64,000 nucleotides of DNA from contig VZTG01009146.1 in NCBI GenBank assembly GCA_013397845.1, forward strand, positions 124,495 to 188,494. The letters run 5' to 3'. This document shows, piece after piece, positions 23,504 to 36,902 of this stretch (its first letter is position 1; each line of letters starts with the position of its first letter). Source of the stretch: Melanocharis versteri (lineage: Eukaryota > Chordata > Aves > Passeriformes > Melanocharitidae). A program made the position numbers and the translations under genes. Below the pieces are notes generated by a model. That model saw only the letters and a program-made list of their open reading frames with translations, was not told where the DNA came from and did no database searches.

Positions 23504-26500
23504 TTTTCCCTAATATCCCATTTAACCCTGCCCACCTCCTCCTCAAGGCCATTCCCTGAGTCCTATCCCTCCAGACCCTTGTGAAAAGTGCCCCTCCAGC
23601 CTCTTTGCAAGCCCCCCTTAGGTCCTGGAAAGCCAGACATGAATATTTTAGAATATTTTGATAGGGAAGAGTGTTGTATAATTTACTGAATTTTTAATAC
23701 AGTTTTACTTTTTATTCTCATACAGGCTCATCATGTCAGTGGTTGCTGCAGCCTAGCTGATTAACACAGGGATGGGGGAATGATTAAAGGCAGGCTCTGG
23801 GTATCTGCATTGTTCTCGTTTAATTGCTGCTCAGGCAATGATTCAGTGTTGGTTTTGGCAGTTGAGCTGCATTTGTCTGGCACGGTGAAATTCCCTGTTT
23901 TGTCCGTGACACTCATCTGTTGGGGATGGGCAAAAGCAGGAGGATCTGTAACAGTTTTAGAGGCAGGCTTGTGGAAGGAATAGGCTTTGTTATGTGGGGA
24001 AGAGCAGGCTGGAGTGGAAGGTGTCCCCTCCATGCCAAGCACTCCAGGATTCTGTGGCTGTAGGAGGGGAGCTCCTGGATGGAGCCTTCCTGCAAGCACG
24101 TTGTCCACCTGGCCTGAACCCACCTGTGTTTCCTTTGGAGCTGTGCTGTAGCCTTGTCACAGGTCCTCTGTCTCACCTTGTCTCCTTTTGTTCCTGAATA
24201 TTTAAAAACTCACATCAATCATGGGGGAAAATGAGCAAAAAAGCAGTTTATATGTGGAAAAATGGTGTAAAGATACCTCCAGAATCCTTCCAGAGACTAA
24301 AAAAAGTTTTCAGAAACAGAGATTGAGATTGAGATTCCTGGATTTATCCAGGCCTGTTGCTGTCCCTAGATAAACACATCTTTGATGTCACGAGCTGCAT
24401 TTCATGACACTCCCTTAAAAAAGAAGTGACTAAAGAGAGGATAATGTGGAAGACAGCCAATTATTCCATAAATGTAAACGACATTAAAAGTGGTGTATAA
24501 CATTATATATTTATGGCTACAATTTTGTTCTGCTGTCACATAACAAAATGAATAATGCATCAGTCCAAGAACTTGTCATTAAGTGAATTTCTTTGTTGCC
24601 TTGCTGTTAAAATATAAAAACCCTTGGTGTGTGTATACGTGTGACATTAACCCTTTTCTGGGGGCAAAACGTAGGCTGGGTGAAGGCATTGTTAGACTGG
24701 AAAATTGAAGTAGATTTTGTCATTTGGCCGGTGAAATGATGTTAGTGATATTCATCAGAGGAATTTGAAGACATTCTGGAAGGTTTTTTCTGTTGATGAG
24801 AGGCGATAAACGCACTTAACTTCTAAAAGACGAACAACTGAGTACAAGAATGACAGAGACACACTGAATCCAGGGGAGAGCCATGAAAATGGTTCAAAGT
24901 CCAGCTTTGGTGGCCCTGACCACCCTGCTGGGCTTGGAATTGATGGTCACTGGAGGCACCTTCCAGTCTCAATCCCACTCGGAGAGATGGGACATCGAAT
25001 AATTAGAAAGATGAGACTGTGAAGAATCTGCTGAGCTGAGATCTGGTGCCTCCTATAAACATCTCTGAAGTTCTTGGGCTGCACCCCCAGCTCCTGTGGG
25101 TTTCAATCTCTTTTCCTTTAATCCTTGTCCTCTCGAGGAGAGGGGGGAACATCTATTCACAGCCTGACAAGGGAGACCAAAGGGCCAATCTAGCTTCTGA
25201 TTAGGAGAAAATTGCCTTTATGGTTAAAGTCAGTTAAGCTGGATATGGAATTTCAGGCCCCAGCTGAAACCCTCGTCCTGTCCCGTGAGTCCTGCTGAGG
25301 GAAAAGAAGGAAACCCTAATTCAGTTAGATGAAGGTGAAACAGTTCTGGTGTTGAGCCTTCCCAGCTCCTCCATGTAGATGTACGTGATGAGTTTGCATC
25401 TCTCAAAAGTAAGATTAAACTTATCTGAAATACCATTTATCTCAGAATGCATTAATCTGATTTTTTTTTCTATTTTCTCCTATTTCTCCCTAAAGTAATT
25501 GACAGCAAAATTGAATTGGTTTCCTACCGAGTTGGACTTGAAAGGTGAACACTGAATTTTCTATTACTTGGTTTTAATGCAGTGTGTACGCCTCACAATT
25601 TGATAAATTCAGACCTGCTGGGGAAAAGCCGGGAACCACATTTTGGACACTAAGGATCAGATCTTGTTTTATTTCGCAGGAACTATTGGTTTAAATTTTG
25701 AAGTTATGAGAGAAAAATGGTTTCTCTGCAAAATGTGTTGAAAATTCAGGGAGTTGGTTTCTGGAGCAGGAGGTTCTCAGGTTAGGGAGGATGTTGGAGG
25801 AAAAACGAAACAGATACAGTGGTACCACCCAAAAAAACCCAAAACTACCATCCCACAAACAAACCCAAACTAACAAAACTGCCCAAAACACAGGGAAACT
25901 GAGGAAATGAAAACTTTGTGAGGATGGCTCAGGAAAAGGACAGGACAACATGAGCAGAGTGAGAAAGAGGTGAAAAGAAAGAGATGTTTCCTTCAAAAGG
26001 AGACATTTGAGAGAGCAAAGGATCATTAATTCAGACAGGAACAAAGCAGTGATCTGTTGTCCTCTGGTTCTAACAGAGTAGGGAAAAGTCTCTGGCTAAT
26101 GAGTAATTTCCTAATTGTGGAGTGTTGAAAAGCTTTGCTTAGGGAAGCAACATCAGGACAAACACCAGGTGAGCCTAGACCTGGCAGCTCTTGCCTCAGC
26201 AGGTTTGGAAACCTCGAGGATTCTGATCCAACATTCTACAGTTTTATGCTTATTTATACAAAGAATTTTATAAATCTAGCGAACAAAACTTTGCCTGCCA
26301 AGCCGCTTCCATATCAGTGCTGATATTAATTAATTAATTTAAATAACTTTTCCTGTGAGGTGCTGCCTCTCTTGTATTTTCCCCTGCTTGGTTCCCTTAA
26401 GCTCCCAAGTAACTTCTGCTGCTTAGCCCTGCTGCCATTGTGAAATGAGGTGCTGGTGGAAATGTGTTCCCCTTTCAAAGCCGTGTGCTCCTCTGAGGTG

Positions 26501-27930
26501 CAGCATTGATGATGGAAAGGTTATTAAGCAGATGTTTTAGGGTTTTTTGTGAGGCGTCTCTCCACAGCCAGGAGGAGAACCTGTGCACGAGCAAGGTGTG
26601 AGCACCTTGTAGAGCACAAAACTGTGCGAGCCGACGTAACTCAGCACAAATCCCTGTGTTAATTTTCACTGCTACGGATTAGCTGGTTTCATTAGCAGCT
26701 TCAAAGGCTGGGTGATTAATATTAATAATCCCTGTTAGCCCACAGGCTTAGTGAGGGTGAGGAACAGCTGGATGCCGTGCGGAACCAGCCCTGGCTCCAG
26801 ACGCCGTGTCTCTGCCCTGATTGCTGAGCTCTTAACTCGGGAACGGCAGGTCCTCACGGTTACCTATCAATACCGCTCCTCCTTCCTGCTTCCAGGACCC
26901 TTTTAAAGGCTCCTGGCTCCCACCCAGGACCTGGCAGCGTGGCTGGAGCAGTCCCTGGAGCCAGGCGGGTTTTCCTCTGTGTGGGAATAGCTGCCTTTGC
27001 TCTCCTGGGTAAGTTTTCCTCACTGCTCCTCTCAGGACAGAACATGAGGATTCCTTGGGCTGTCGGCAGCCGCTTCGTTCATTTATCCTGGCTCTCCTTA
27101 AAAAAAAAACAAAACTGTGCGAGCCGAATGCAGCTTGTGATCCCTTCGGGTATTACAAAGTAGGAAAACCCTACAGGAATGTTAGGAGTGGAAAGTGCTG
27201 CAGAGCTGTTAAATGCCCCTCGCCTTGCGGAGCTGCAGCTCCAGTGGCACCAACCCAGCACTCGATGTTGGGTCGGGTTCAGGGTCTGAAACCTCGGCAG
27301 CAGCGGAGTTCTGCGGCTCAATTAGCACAGTTCATAAACTATGCAGCTCAATTAAGGAAGCCCTGTCCGTGGAAAGCAAAGCCAGGGGAAGGAGATGCCT
27401 GAAGTAATAAAATATGTGGTTCAGTGAGGAAAATTATGCAGGTGGTTAATGAAAATGTTACCTGAGATGTGAAACGTGAATGAGTGTGGGGATGTAAAAA
27501 CGAGGCTGGGTGTGTTTGAGTTTGTCCGAAGGGAGGCTGAGGTGACTTTTTTTTGTTGTTGTTGCTTGTGAATGTTTTGGAGACATCTCTGAACCAGCAG
27601 TGGTTATAAAGAAATGGGTATGCAAAGTTTCCCTATTTGTGATAAAGTTTATCACCACGGTGGCGCAGCAGATGTTGGGTTTGTGGTGCAGGTGAGCCTT
27701 TGGAGCAGGGCAGCTGTTAACGAGCTCCGAGCATTGTACAGTACCCACCTGCAAACCAGCCCAAACAGCAGCGCCAGGGCTGGGCAGGGTCTGGCTCCTC
27801 CCAGACCTGGGTCAGAATACCAGATTTTATTCAGGGAAAACCTGTTTTAATTTCGGCAGGGGCTGCGACTGTGGCTGATACACAGTAACTGGAGAATAAG
27901 CAAGAGTTGGTATGGAAAAAAAAAAAAATT
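23504..27930. other. Non-coding; one possible degraded CR1 and TAAT-rich blocks
   Basis: 24860-25000 (GGGGAGAGCCATGAAAATGG) resembles a degraded internal CR1 segment, with low confidence. 26300-26345 and 26670-26740 contain TTAATTAATTAATTT and GATTAATATTAATAATCC, AT-rich motifs seen in developmental enhancers. No gene is recognised. 26939-27010 looks briefly signal-peptide-like but has no supporting partner exon. Confidence 0.3.
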
Positions 27931-27937
27931 CATAATT

Positions 27938-28068
27938 GTTGCCCAGAGAGATTGTCGATTCCCCATCCCTGGAAGTGTCCAGGGCCAGGCTGGAGCGGGC
28001 TCGGAGCAGCCTGGGATAGTGGAAGGTGTCCCTGCCCATGGCAGTGGTGGGACTGACTGATTCCTGGC
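27938..28068 (+). mobile_element. CR1 LINE 3' fragment
   Basis: CCCTGGAAGTGTCCAGGGCC, CAGCCTGGGATAGTGGAAGG and TGTCCCTGCCCATGGCAG appear in the canonical order. Confidence 0.88.
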
Positions 28069-28239
28069 ACACAACAGGATTTTGGCATCAGGACAGGCTG
28101 CAGGGACATAAACCTGATTTTGCCATTAGTCTTTTATTACGGGAGGGGAGTGTGTTCTTATGAAAACCCAAAATTAAAGAGACTCCAGCCTGACTGTGAA
28201 ATTAATAGATCTATCAACCCCCCCTCTGTCATTATACAA

Positions 28240-28520
28240 CAATTGTTAATTATTTACAAGCAAACTTCTGCAAGAACAGTATTGTAGCTGTCGGCATTGT
28301 CGTTATTAAAATTAAAACGCTTTGTCTGGGTGGAAGATAACATGACTCATTTTGGTGAAATGTAATGAATATGGAATATTCTGTTGCTTTTCCCCAATTA
28401 GTCGGAGGGAGAACAATAGCCTGTCTCTTCCCTAACAAGATGTTTGTTTTTAAAAGTCTAACAAAATAAATATTTTCAGGGCTTTGCTGAAAAAGGGCGT
28501 CATTCATTGTAGCTGTTATA
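28240..28520. promoter_or_regulatory. Candidate conserved non-coding element with AP-1 and homeodomain motifs
   Basis: The unique sequence contains TTGTTAATTATTTAC, GTCGTTATTAAAATTAAAAC, a perfect AP-1 site TGACTCA (28343-28349), and CCAATTAGTCGG. Retained CpGs and dense TF-like motifs without open frames suggest an enhancer. Conservation is not testable here. Confidence 0.3.
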
Positions 28521-28678
28521 ATGAAAGTTAAAACAAATTAATTTTTTTACAGGATGGGGAAAAAACCTATTTTCATAAAGTAAATTCTCTTTTTTCAGCT
28601 GGTGAAAGATGTGTGTGAACCTTTTTTTCTTATTACCACAATATCTTGATTTGTCTTATTATTGCAGCAAAGGCTTTA

Positions 28679-28796
28679 AAGCTCATCTTGTTCCACTGCC
28701 AGCCATGAGCACCTTCCACTATCCCTGGTTGCTCCCAGCCCAGTCCAGCCTGGCCTTGGACTCTTCCAGGGATTGGGAATCCACAATCTCTGGACG
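28679..28796 (-). mobile_element. CR1 LINE fragment
   Basis: GCACCTTCCACTATCCCTGG and CAGCCTGGCCTTGGACTCTT appear in inverted CR1 order. Confidence 0.8.
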
Positions 28797-31700
28797 ATTT
28801 TGGTTGCTATTAGAAGTCACAATTAGGTTCATAGTGAGCAGAGGAATCAACCTCTTAATTCCTGCTTGAGTAGTTATCAGATGCAGAAATAAAATCCAAC
28901 CCCCTGTCTGTGCTCTCCTAGTCAGACCACCCTGCCCTGTGAAATTTATTATATTAAAATCTCTTGTTTAGGAAATGATTTTCAGAGTGAGACTGTTTCT
29001 GTTCTGCCATCATCTCACGAGCTTTTTTACAGTCTCATAGATGTGGGAGAGAAGGCAGCTGTGCTCTTCATGTCCTTCCTGAGCTAAAAGGAAGATGTAG
29101 GGAACACATAATTGCATTTCCCTTCAAGAACAACAACTTTAACATCGTTAAAAGAATGTGTTCACCCCCCATTAATTTTGTATTTGATTGCCCAGGCTGT
29201 GGTGCAATGAACAGGAGCAAAAAAGCCATTAGGAGGAATTGCCATAAAACTGAGGACCTGTATGACTGAATGTGTATTCTAGGGAGCAGATTTTTTAAAA
29301 AAACTATAAATTTGTAAACTCCTTCAGTATTACAAAAGCCCTAACAAGAGTTGTACAAACGTTTCTCCTCATTATCTTTGGGCAAACAGGCTTTCCTTTC
29401 TCCCAGCAGCTGCCCAAGAGTGCTTGACCTTACACTTGGCTGTTCCCAGTTGGTTCCTTTGATATTTCTTTGGCTGTTATTAGAAGAATGTCCTTGCTGG
29501 GACACTCCCAGCGGGGGTTTGCTCCTGTGCTCTCCCAGGAGAGGAGGACACAGCCAGGCTCGGATCCATGGGGTCAGTCTGTAGGGTCGGTTTTAGCTAA
29601 GCTTGACTTGGTGGGAATCTGGAATTCATTTATCAGAGGGAAGTTAAGGGGACAGTATAGACGTGCTTCGTGTGGAAGGATCAGGTGTGTGTGGAACGCC
29701 TCTGGAATGCTTTGGAGATCATTCCTGTCGCAGCTGCCAGGCTCTGGAGGTGCTCAGGTGGGTCCTCAGCACGGGTCCCACCTGGGCAGTTCCCTTTGGG
29801 AGGGCTGGCTGAGGTTCAGGACTTGGTGAGATGCCACAAGTGTCAGCTGGAGGCTGCATTTCCTCGCTGTCCTGCTCTCCCCTGACTTTCCTTTTGGCTA
29901 AAGTCCCTCCAGAGGCACTGACAGGCTCCAGCCTCTGAGAAGAGGCCCCATAAGTAATATTAACTTCTGCAATTTCCTTGTTACTCTTAAGCAGGTTATT
30001 AATTAACTGAATGTAACCACTGGCTGTTGATAAATCCTTTTAACTAATTCAAATTCCGTATCGAGCTGGGAGCACTTTCACTCGAGCTGCTGCCCGAGTT
30101 AAGCTGGGTGAGGAATTATCCCTGATGTGTTTTCCAGCGCCGGGGTTGGGGCGAAGGGAGAGAAGATATTTGTTTGCTTGATTCCACATGACAACTCCAG
30201 GGTAACTGAATAGACTGTACGGTTGGGTTGACAGGGCTGAGCACCCGCCAGCAGCCTCGCTCACATACCAGAGCCAGGGGGATGGAAGGGGCGCTGGCAG
30301 CTGGGATGGAGCCCATCCGAATTTCTCTAAAGAGCCCCAACTTGCCGTCAATTATTCATGTTTTTCCGAGGTCTCGCTTCTGAGAGGTATGAATAACTTA
30401 AATATGTGTTCATGTAACAGTTTGAATAATGAATAAATTACTGCGAGGAGAGGAGTTGAGGAGCAGGGCTGAGTGTTAAATAATGGAGGAGGTTTTGGAG
30501 GGAATGTGGTCGTTAACAGCGAGGCTGTTCCTGGGTTTCTCTGACTGCAGGAGCTGTGGTTATGAGATGTAGAGATGCATTACAGTGATGCCTGGGGGAA
30601 GTGGTGTGAGCTGGCTGGAGGTGCCAGGGAAGGAAGAAGCAGTGTCTGTGTGTGGGACATGAACCTGCAGCGCTCCTGGACCCTCCTGGGGCTCGGCTGT
30701 CTCTCCTGTGCTCAGGGGACACTTTGTCCCTGGGCTCCAGGATTAAAGCCTTGCTTTAGGGGAGCCCTGGCAGGCTGGGGAGCTGCTGGTCCCATTAAAT
30801 CACCAGCTGGAGAGACACTGGGGTGGATTGCCAGGTGCCTGGGAGGATCTTCAGGACATTCAGTGCTTGTCTGGTGACTGCTGCTTCAGGAGACTTTGAG
30901 GTTCAGTGATTTTTGCATTTATTTACTGGTCTAGTCCAATTTTCCAATCCAGAGTGGCATTTTTCGTGACAGGGTTCCTGTATTCTGACCCTGTAGTCCC
31001 TCAAGCTCTGCCCCATTTCCTCCTTCACTCTCTTTAGACAGAAATACACATTATTCCCTTTGTAAAATTTTAAACCAAATTCTTTTTCTGTAACATCACT
31101 GCAGTCTTGAGAATAAGTCACAGATCTAAAAGCTCATTAAGCAGCCCTTGAAAATGAGCAGCTTTTGACAGCATCATTGTGACAGTGATAGAATTGGTGT
31201 TTGCTATGAAGCAATTTATTCCATCTTAGCACTGTGTTATTTAGTTTAGCCTAATATTTTAATATCGTGGAGACATTTACACATGGAATTCTTACAAATC
31301 TGCCTTACTGATGTTAAAAATGCTCAGCCTGATGAAGTGTTATATGAAGGATCAGTGTGTGCTGAACCAGCAGCCAAATATGATTTCTTAGGGACTGAAA
31401 ATCAGAGAAAACTGTCTTGACAGCACCCAGATTATCAAGTAGTTTATTTATATAAAAAATTGATCAAGTTGTCTGTTTGCAGCAGTAGAAGTTGGCAAGT
31501 TCCTAAGTACGTTCTTACCCCTCTGCAGCAGAGGGCTGTGCAGCCAAAATTGCCTCGGAGCTCTGCGAGTTCTGGTTCACTTCAGGCAGCTTCTGACCCA
31601 TCCAACCTGCTGATTAACCCAGTTTGTCACAGGGGAGAATATTCACACAGCTGGGAGGACCCTGAACTGCCTTCAGGCTGTGGGTGGTGGCACAGCCCTG

Positions 31701-31880
31701 GAATTCTGGCAGGAGAGATCCCTTAAAAGGCTCTGTAATTCCTGATTGTCCTGCAGTGGCCTCCGTAGGGACACAGGTTCCGTGTGTCCAAGGGCTGGGT
31801 GCTGAGAGCAGGTCAGCTCCCAGCACTGCAGCAAGGTGTTCCATTAGGAAAAAAACAGTTTTAACCCCTAAAATTAATTT
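28797..31880. other. Non-coding; possible conserved block at 30340-30450
   Basis: No gene or mobile element is recognised. 30340-30450 (CGTCAATTATTCATG and GTATGAATAACTTAAATATG) is repeat-free and motif-rich. Confidence 0.25.
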
Positions 31881-32310
31881 CAGGGGTTAAAATTAATTAA
31901 TAGACTTCATGATTTGTCGTTTCATCGTCTGGTCCAGCTCAGCATCCGTGGGATTTCAAGGGATGTGAAGTGTGGAAACCTGTCCTGACAGAAAAAGAGA
32001 GAGGCTCATAGGAAACAATGGTTGTCTTGTGGGAAGATTTTAAATATATGCAGCTGATCCCATGGGAACTGCTGTGGTCTATTCACCCTGTGTGAAAATG
32101 ATGCTCTCTCAATATAATCTTTAATCCTTTTCTTTCACTGAAAAATGTGAGAACTTTATTTCCACGTTTTGAAAGACTGCTCTGTTTTAGGGAGTAAATG
32201 CTTTCCAAGCATAAAAATAAAATAAATTGTTGTTAGTGCAACACAGAGGGGAAAGGTTCTCTGAAATATCTTCTAATATTCTGTCCATGAATTGCATATG
32301 TGGATGGTCT
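31881..32310. repeat. 430-bp segment, first copy of an exact direct duplicate
   Basis: It begins CAGGGGTTAAAATTAATTAA and ends ATATGTGGATGGTCT. It is repeated base for base at 32835-33264. This copy is continuous with its flanks. Confidence 0.95.
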
Positions 32311-32834
32311 TGGGAAATGTATCCAGGCCTTTTTTTTTTTCCCTGGGTGGGTGCAGGGGGGAAGGAAGTATCCAGCAGTCTTGGCAATATTACAAACTTC
32401 TCGAACTCTTTGAGACAGAAATCCCACAAAATTTTTTCTTGTAAGATGGGGAAGAAGAATTTCAACAGAAGGGAATTCTACCTGAAATTCAAAGTTTACT
32501 TTGAAGATTATTCTAATCTTCCTGCTATTCATAGAAAAGGAAACTAAAAGTAAATATGCAGTGGTTGCAAACATTTATCCCCAGAGCATGGAAACCCAAA
32601 CCTGCTCCGTTCACTCTGTGGTGTGAATTACACCAGCCCCAGGGGGCTCAGCAGAGCTGCTCTCCTGGCCTTTAGGGGCCCAGGTCCTGAAGATGAAACC
32701 CTCTTTGGTGCAAACCAGTCATTCCTGGAGGAGTCCTGAGGGGAATTGTACAGTCTGGAAAGGCAAGAGTCACTAACACTATGTTCCTTTTGTTTTCCTC
32801 CAGCGCCTTTCATCCGAGGCATCCAAAGCACTCN

Positions 32835-33264
32835 CAGGGGTTAAAATTAATTAATAGACTTCATGATTTGTCGTTTCATCGTCTGGTCCAGCTCAGCATC
32901 CGTGGGATTTCAAGGGATGTGAAGTGTGGAAACCTGTCCTGACAGAAAAAGAGAGAGGCTCATAGGAAACAATGGTTGTCTTGTGGGAAGATTTTAAATA
33001 TATGCAGCTGATCCCATGGGAACTGCTGTGGTCTATTCACCCTGTGTGAAAATGATGCTCTCTCAATATAATCTTTAATCCTTTTCTTTCACTGAAAAAT
33101 GTGAGAACTTTATTTCCACGTTTTGAAAGACTGCTCTGTTTTAGGGAGTAAATGCTTTCCAAGCATAAAAATAAAATAAATTGTTGTTAGTGCAACACAG
33201 AGGGGAAAGGTTCTCTGAAATATCTTCTAATATTCTGTCCATGAATTGCATATGTGGATGGTCT
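32835..33264. repeat. 430-bp exact duplicate flanked by Ns (probable assembly artefact)
   Basis: It is identical over its whole length to 31881-32310 and lies between single Ns at 32834 and 33265. Perfect identity plus N borders indicates a small redundant contig scaffolded in, not a biological duplication. Confidence 0.9.
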
Positions 33265-33265
33265 N

Positions 33266-36225
33266 TGGCAGCATGGCTGCGAGGTAAGGAAATGGAGGAT
33301 TTGTTTCCTTTTGAAGGTTACTCAGAGCTCTGGGCTGTGTTGTGCCCAAGATGACCACGGTGAAGCAACAGCTCCCAATTCTCTAACTCGAGTCTCCCCA
33401 GTTCCAGGGAATTCCCAGATCCCTTTCCTCTCCCATGTAATTTACTGGATGCTTTAGGTTACATTTTTGAACCAGGTGCTCATTCTACACCTTTTAGATT
33501 TTTGAAGATTTCAGAAAATGAGCATGGCCTTGTGTTTATCCAGGAGCTTTGGCACCTGCGGTGGCTCAGCCCTCCTGTGAGGAATAAGAAATTCCATGTG
33601 GGAGTTGTGCTGCAGCATCTGGGGAGAACCGGGAGTGGTGCCCATGGCAAACTGGGAGTCACAGAGGATGGGGGCTCTGGTAATTAATTGGATTTCCTTG
33701 GGACTATCCCTTTCCTTGCTGCAGCAAGGGAGAAACCAGAAAATGCTGTAAAGGTTCACTGAACATGAGCTCCCTAAAATTCCTTAAACAGGGCGCAGGC
33801 TTTCCTGATGTACGTTGTGTAGCACAGGACTAGATAAAAAATGTTATTGCCCAATTCTTTGAAGGTTGTGTTTCTGTTTTCAGTGGGATAACACCCAGAA
33901 AATCAAGCAGCTGAATTTACATTTCAAGTCTTTTGGAAGTTAAGGAAATTATTTTCTCGTAGAATTTCCTTCGCTGTAAATATAGAAAAATTCATCTCCT
34001 CCCTTCCTCTTTGGTTTAAAAGAGATTTCTTTCCTGTCCTTCTAATGTCATTCTGCAGAAGCTGAGCTCCTGATAAACTGTGAGGCTCAGCCTTTTAGCT
34101 CAAGTTCAATTGGCTTTTGGATGCCTGTAGGTCCAACTGCCCTTTTACATGGATTTTTTTATTGTTAATCTTCTATTATTGGGGGAATTATTTTGCAAAC
34201 AGACCAATTCAGTAGCTTCAAGCTCTGAAACCTGTCAGGCTGGCTTTTATTCTGATTGCTTCTGATAAGGAGCTTTGGTAAGAATGCTGTGCCTGCAGCA
34301 AGTGGAGAGACTCACCTTGGAGGGGAGCAGCTTCAAGGTCCCACGGAAAGGGTGGCTCTTTCAGCTTGGCATGAAAAGGGAAACGAGGTGTTGAAAATCA
34401 GATCAAACCTCGGAATTAATGTGGGGCTGCACCAGGACCAGTGGAAGTGGTTTGTGTTGTAAGCTGAGGGCTTTTTCCTGCATAACGATGACTTGAAGTT
34501 TGTTCCAAGCGCTGGAGTTCCTGCTTTGTTCCCCACGCTCTGGCCTTGGAAAGGTGAGGATTCCTGCTGTGAGTCCCCTCAGAGGCAGTGCCAGGGGATC
34601 CAGGCACAATGGACAAACTGTGGCCAAACCCTTTGCCTTTTCCATTCCTTCTGTGCATGGGACACAAATACAGTGAGTGAGAAAACTCTGGTGAGTGGTG
34701 TGGAGTCAGGGTGATGGAGATTCAAGGTGATGAGACACCTCAGGAACTACACTCTAAAGCAATTTTATTGCCCAACTTGGCTCTTTAAAAAAAGAAAATT
34801 TAAAAATGACATTTTATAAGACACATGATTTGTTTTCCCTGTTCCCCAGTGCCTGCTGCCTATTAATAGCAAATCTTGTAGTGAGCAAGGAAATGCTTAA
34901 GGAACAATTCTCTTTAATGCTGATGCAAGGAAAGTATTTCCAGCACTGTTACACAATGTAAGCATTAAGAGGATTTGCTATAATTCCATTTCCAAGGGCT
35001 CACAATAAATAAATAAATAAATGTTTTTTCTGCATTATCCTGAGTGTTGTCTAGAAAACTCACGTAAAATTGTCTGTTCAGGTAGAGCTCAGGAGCTCTC
35101 TGAGAAACTCCTGTGCAGGAGCACAGCCAGGGGAGGATCATTCGCAAAAGGCCAAGGATCAGGGAATATCCTGAGCTGGAAGGGACCCGGGATATGCTGA
35201 AGCCCGGCTCCTGCAGAAGGGGCTGCTGTGTTTCAGAGCAGCTGACCAACAGGAGGGCTCACTGGACCTTCCTTCCTTCCCGGAGCACTTTTCTGCATTG
35301 TGTGGGCACATTTTGTTGTGCTACTCCTGAGGCTCATGTTAAAAGCCAGAGCAAACCTCAGAGCCTCTTTTGTGCTCATGTAAAGGCTGCAGAACGACAG
35401 CATTTGTTCCTTTGGCCAGGAAATCTCCTCTCCAGCAAGGCTGTTCACTTGTTCTTTTTCTTTCAAACAGTGTGAGCTTACTGAGGGCTGCTTCCCCTCC
35501 TTCCCGGGGAAGGATAGCTTTCCACTAACACAGAAGAGTTCTGTTTCCTCTATTAAAAACAACTGCCCTCAAGTGGAGCAGGCTTTGTATTTTGCCCTGG
35601 AAACAGAGCAGCTCATTCAGAGATAAGGCCTCCCTGCTTTTGGGTTCCTTCAGTCACCTGACGGAGCCATGGGTAACTTTTAGGCTGCTTTAGTCTGCAT
35701 TCCTGGGATGCCTTCCCCGTGGCACCGCAATTAACAGCTCCGGGATCCCTGCCTGCCACCCTTCCCGGCTCCCTGCTGCCCGTGCCCCTGGATGCTGCCC
35801 GGGGGGAGAGGAGGAAAGGGGCAGGCGTTGTCCCCAGAGCACCTGTCCCCATCCCTGAGGATGGCCTGGGGCAATCCTGAGCAGGTAAAAAAAAATCTGT
35901 TTGTGTCGGGGGCTTTTTGAGCTTTTATTTTTGAACTTGGGAATGGCCAAGTGTGAGTAGGGTGTGAGTATCTGAGCTCACACCATGCCTTCCGTTCAGG
36001 TGGGTGATTTGTGCCTCAAGGGTTTGCAATCTCAGCTCCTTTCTGCTTCTGCCTGCTGAAATTGGGAGTCCTGTGGAGTGGTATTGATAGAGGTGGGGAA
36101 AATAAAACTACCCTGTCTTGTGGCATTAGCAAGTGCCATGAACTGTCTATTAAAATAGAGATTGTTTCAGGGAGTCGCTTCCAGAAGGTTCTCAGTGTTT
36201 TATCTTGGTTTTGCCCTATCTGTGG
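33266..36225. other. Non-coding; short CR1 tip at about 35155-35200, ATAA microsatellite at 35004-35022
   Basis: 35155-35200 (GGGAATATCCTGAGCTGGAA) resembles an inverted CR1 terminus. An AAATAAAT-type tetranucleotide run lies at 35004-35022. A GC-rich patch lies at 35690-35880. No gene is recognised. Confidence 0.4.
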
Positions 36226-36378
36226 GTGCCCCAATCCTGTCAGTGTTCAAAGCCAGGCTGGGTAAGGCCTTGGGCAACCTGGGCTAGTGGGAGGTGGCCC
36301 TGCCCATGGCAGGGAATGGGACTGGATGGGCTGTAAGGTCCCTCCCAACTCCTTAACATTCTGTGATTCTATGATTAT
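36226..36378 (+). mobile_element. CR1 LINE 3' fragment with intact tail
   Basis: GTGTTCAAAGCCAGGCTGGG, GGCCCTGCCCATGGCAGGG, and a tail ending ATTCTGTGATTCTATGATTA, the typical CR1 octamer-like 3' repeat. Confidence 0.9.
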
Positions 36379-36781
36379 ATTTGACTTCCCCCTGCAAAAC
36401 AGCACGAAATAGAGTAATGGAGATTAAGGATTCTCCTTACCTCAAATAATAATTATAAGTGATATATTCTGTGGCTTTGTTTGCCAACTCAAGAGAAGAA
36501 TCCAGAGGAGTTGACACCCAGAGTGAATCCTCGTGGGACCTGACTCTAAGCAGAGCTTTAGGACTCAAGTGCAGGACGCTTCCCGAAGTATGAGCCTGGC
36601 CCTGCTTGGCTCAGCCTCTGTTCCATTCCCCAGTGGAGAAGAGCAGAGTTTCACCTCAGCCAAGGCTTTGTTTTACAGGAGTTGAAAAGACCCCAGGGAT
36701 CATTTTGGCAACAAAAGTGACTGTTTTTTTCTAAACAAAGCTCGTTATCTTCTCAATCTTGCTAATAATGTTTTTCTGGAG

Positions 36782-36902
36782 TCAAGACACGACAACCCAG
36801 AAAACAAAGGAAGAGGCTTCACCCTCCTCCTCGGGCTCTGCTCCTGACCAGGGAACAGGGTTTGGAACCCTCACCAGCTGGTTCAGGCACCAGCCTGCTC
36901 AG
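36782..36902 (+). other. Candidate upstream exon spliced to the VEPH1 start-codon exon
   Basis: The block has a plausible branch-point region (GCTAATAATG) and a short T-tract before an AG at 36781 (an alternative AG ends at 36786). It ends in CAG followed by GTAACA at 36903. Joined to the acceptor at 37179 it keeps an open frame of about 58 codons that ends with TGA at 37234-37236, with the C-terminal reading TPDLPFILN. The composition (Ser, Pro, Glu, Thr) could be coding, but I recognise no protein. It is more likely a non-coding 5' exon of VEPH1, or chance. Confidence 0.3.

Noticed and set aside
25691..26044. 117-codon hydrophobic frame on the minus strand
   Set aside because: It is low-complexity Phe/Leu/Ser from A-rich sequence on the plus strand, and no family or splice support exists.
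26939..27010. Short hydrophobic frame followed by a GTAAGT donor, resembling a transmembrane exon
   Set aside because: It begins at a GTG, a second frame is equally open over the same bases, and no partner exon or family match could be found.
31881..33264. Genuine segmental duplication of 430 bp
   Set aside because: Perfect identity and N characters at both edges of the second copy point to an assembly redundancy.
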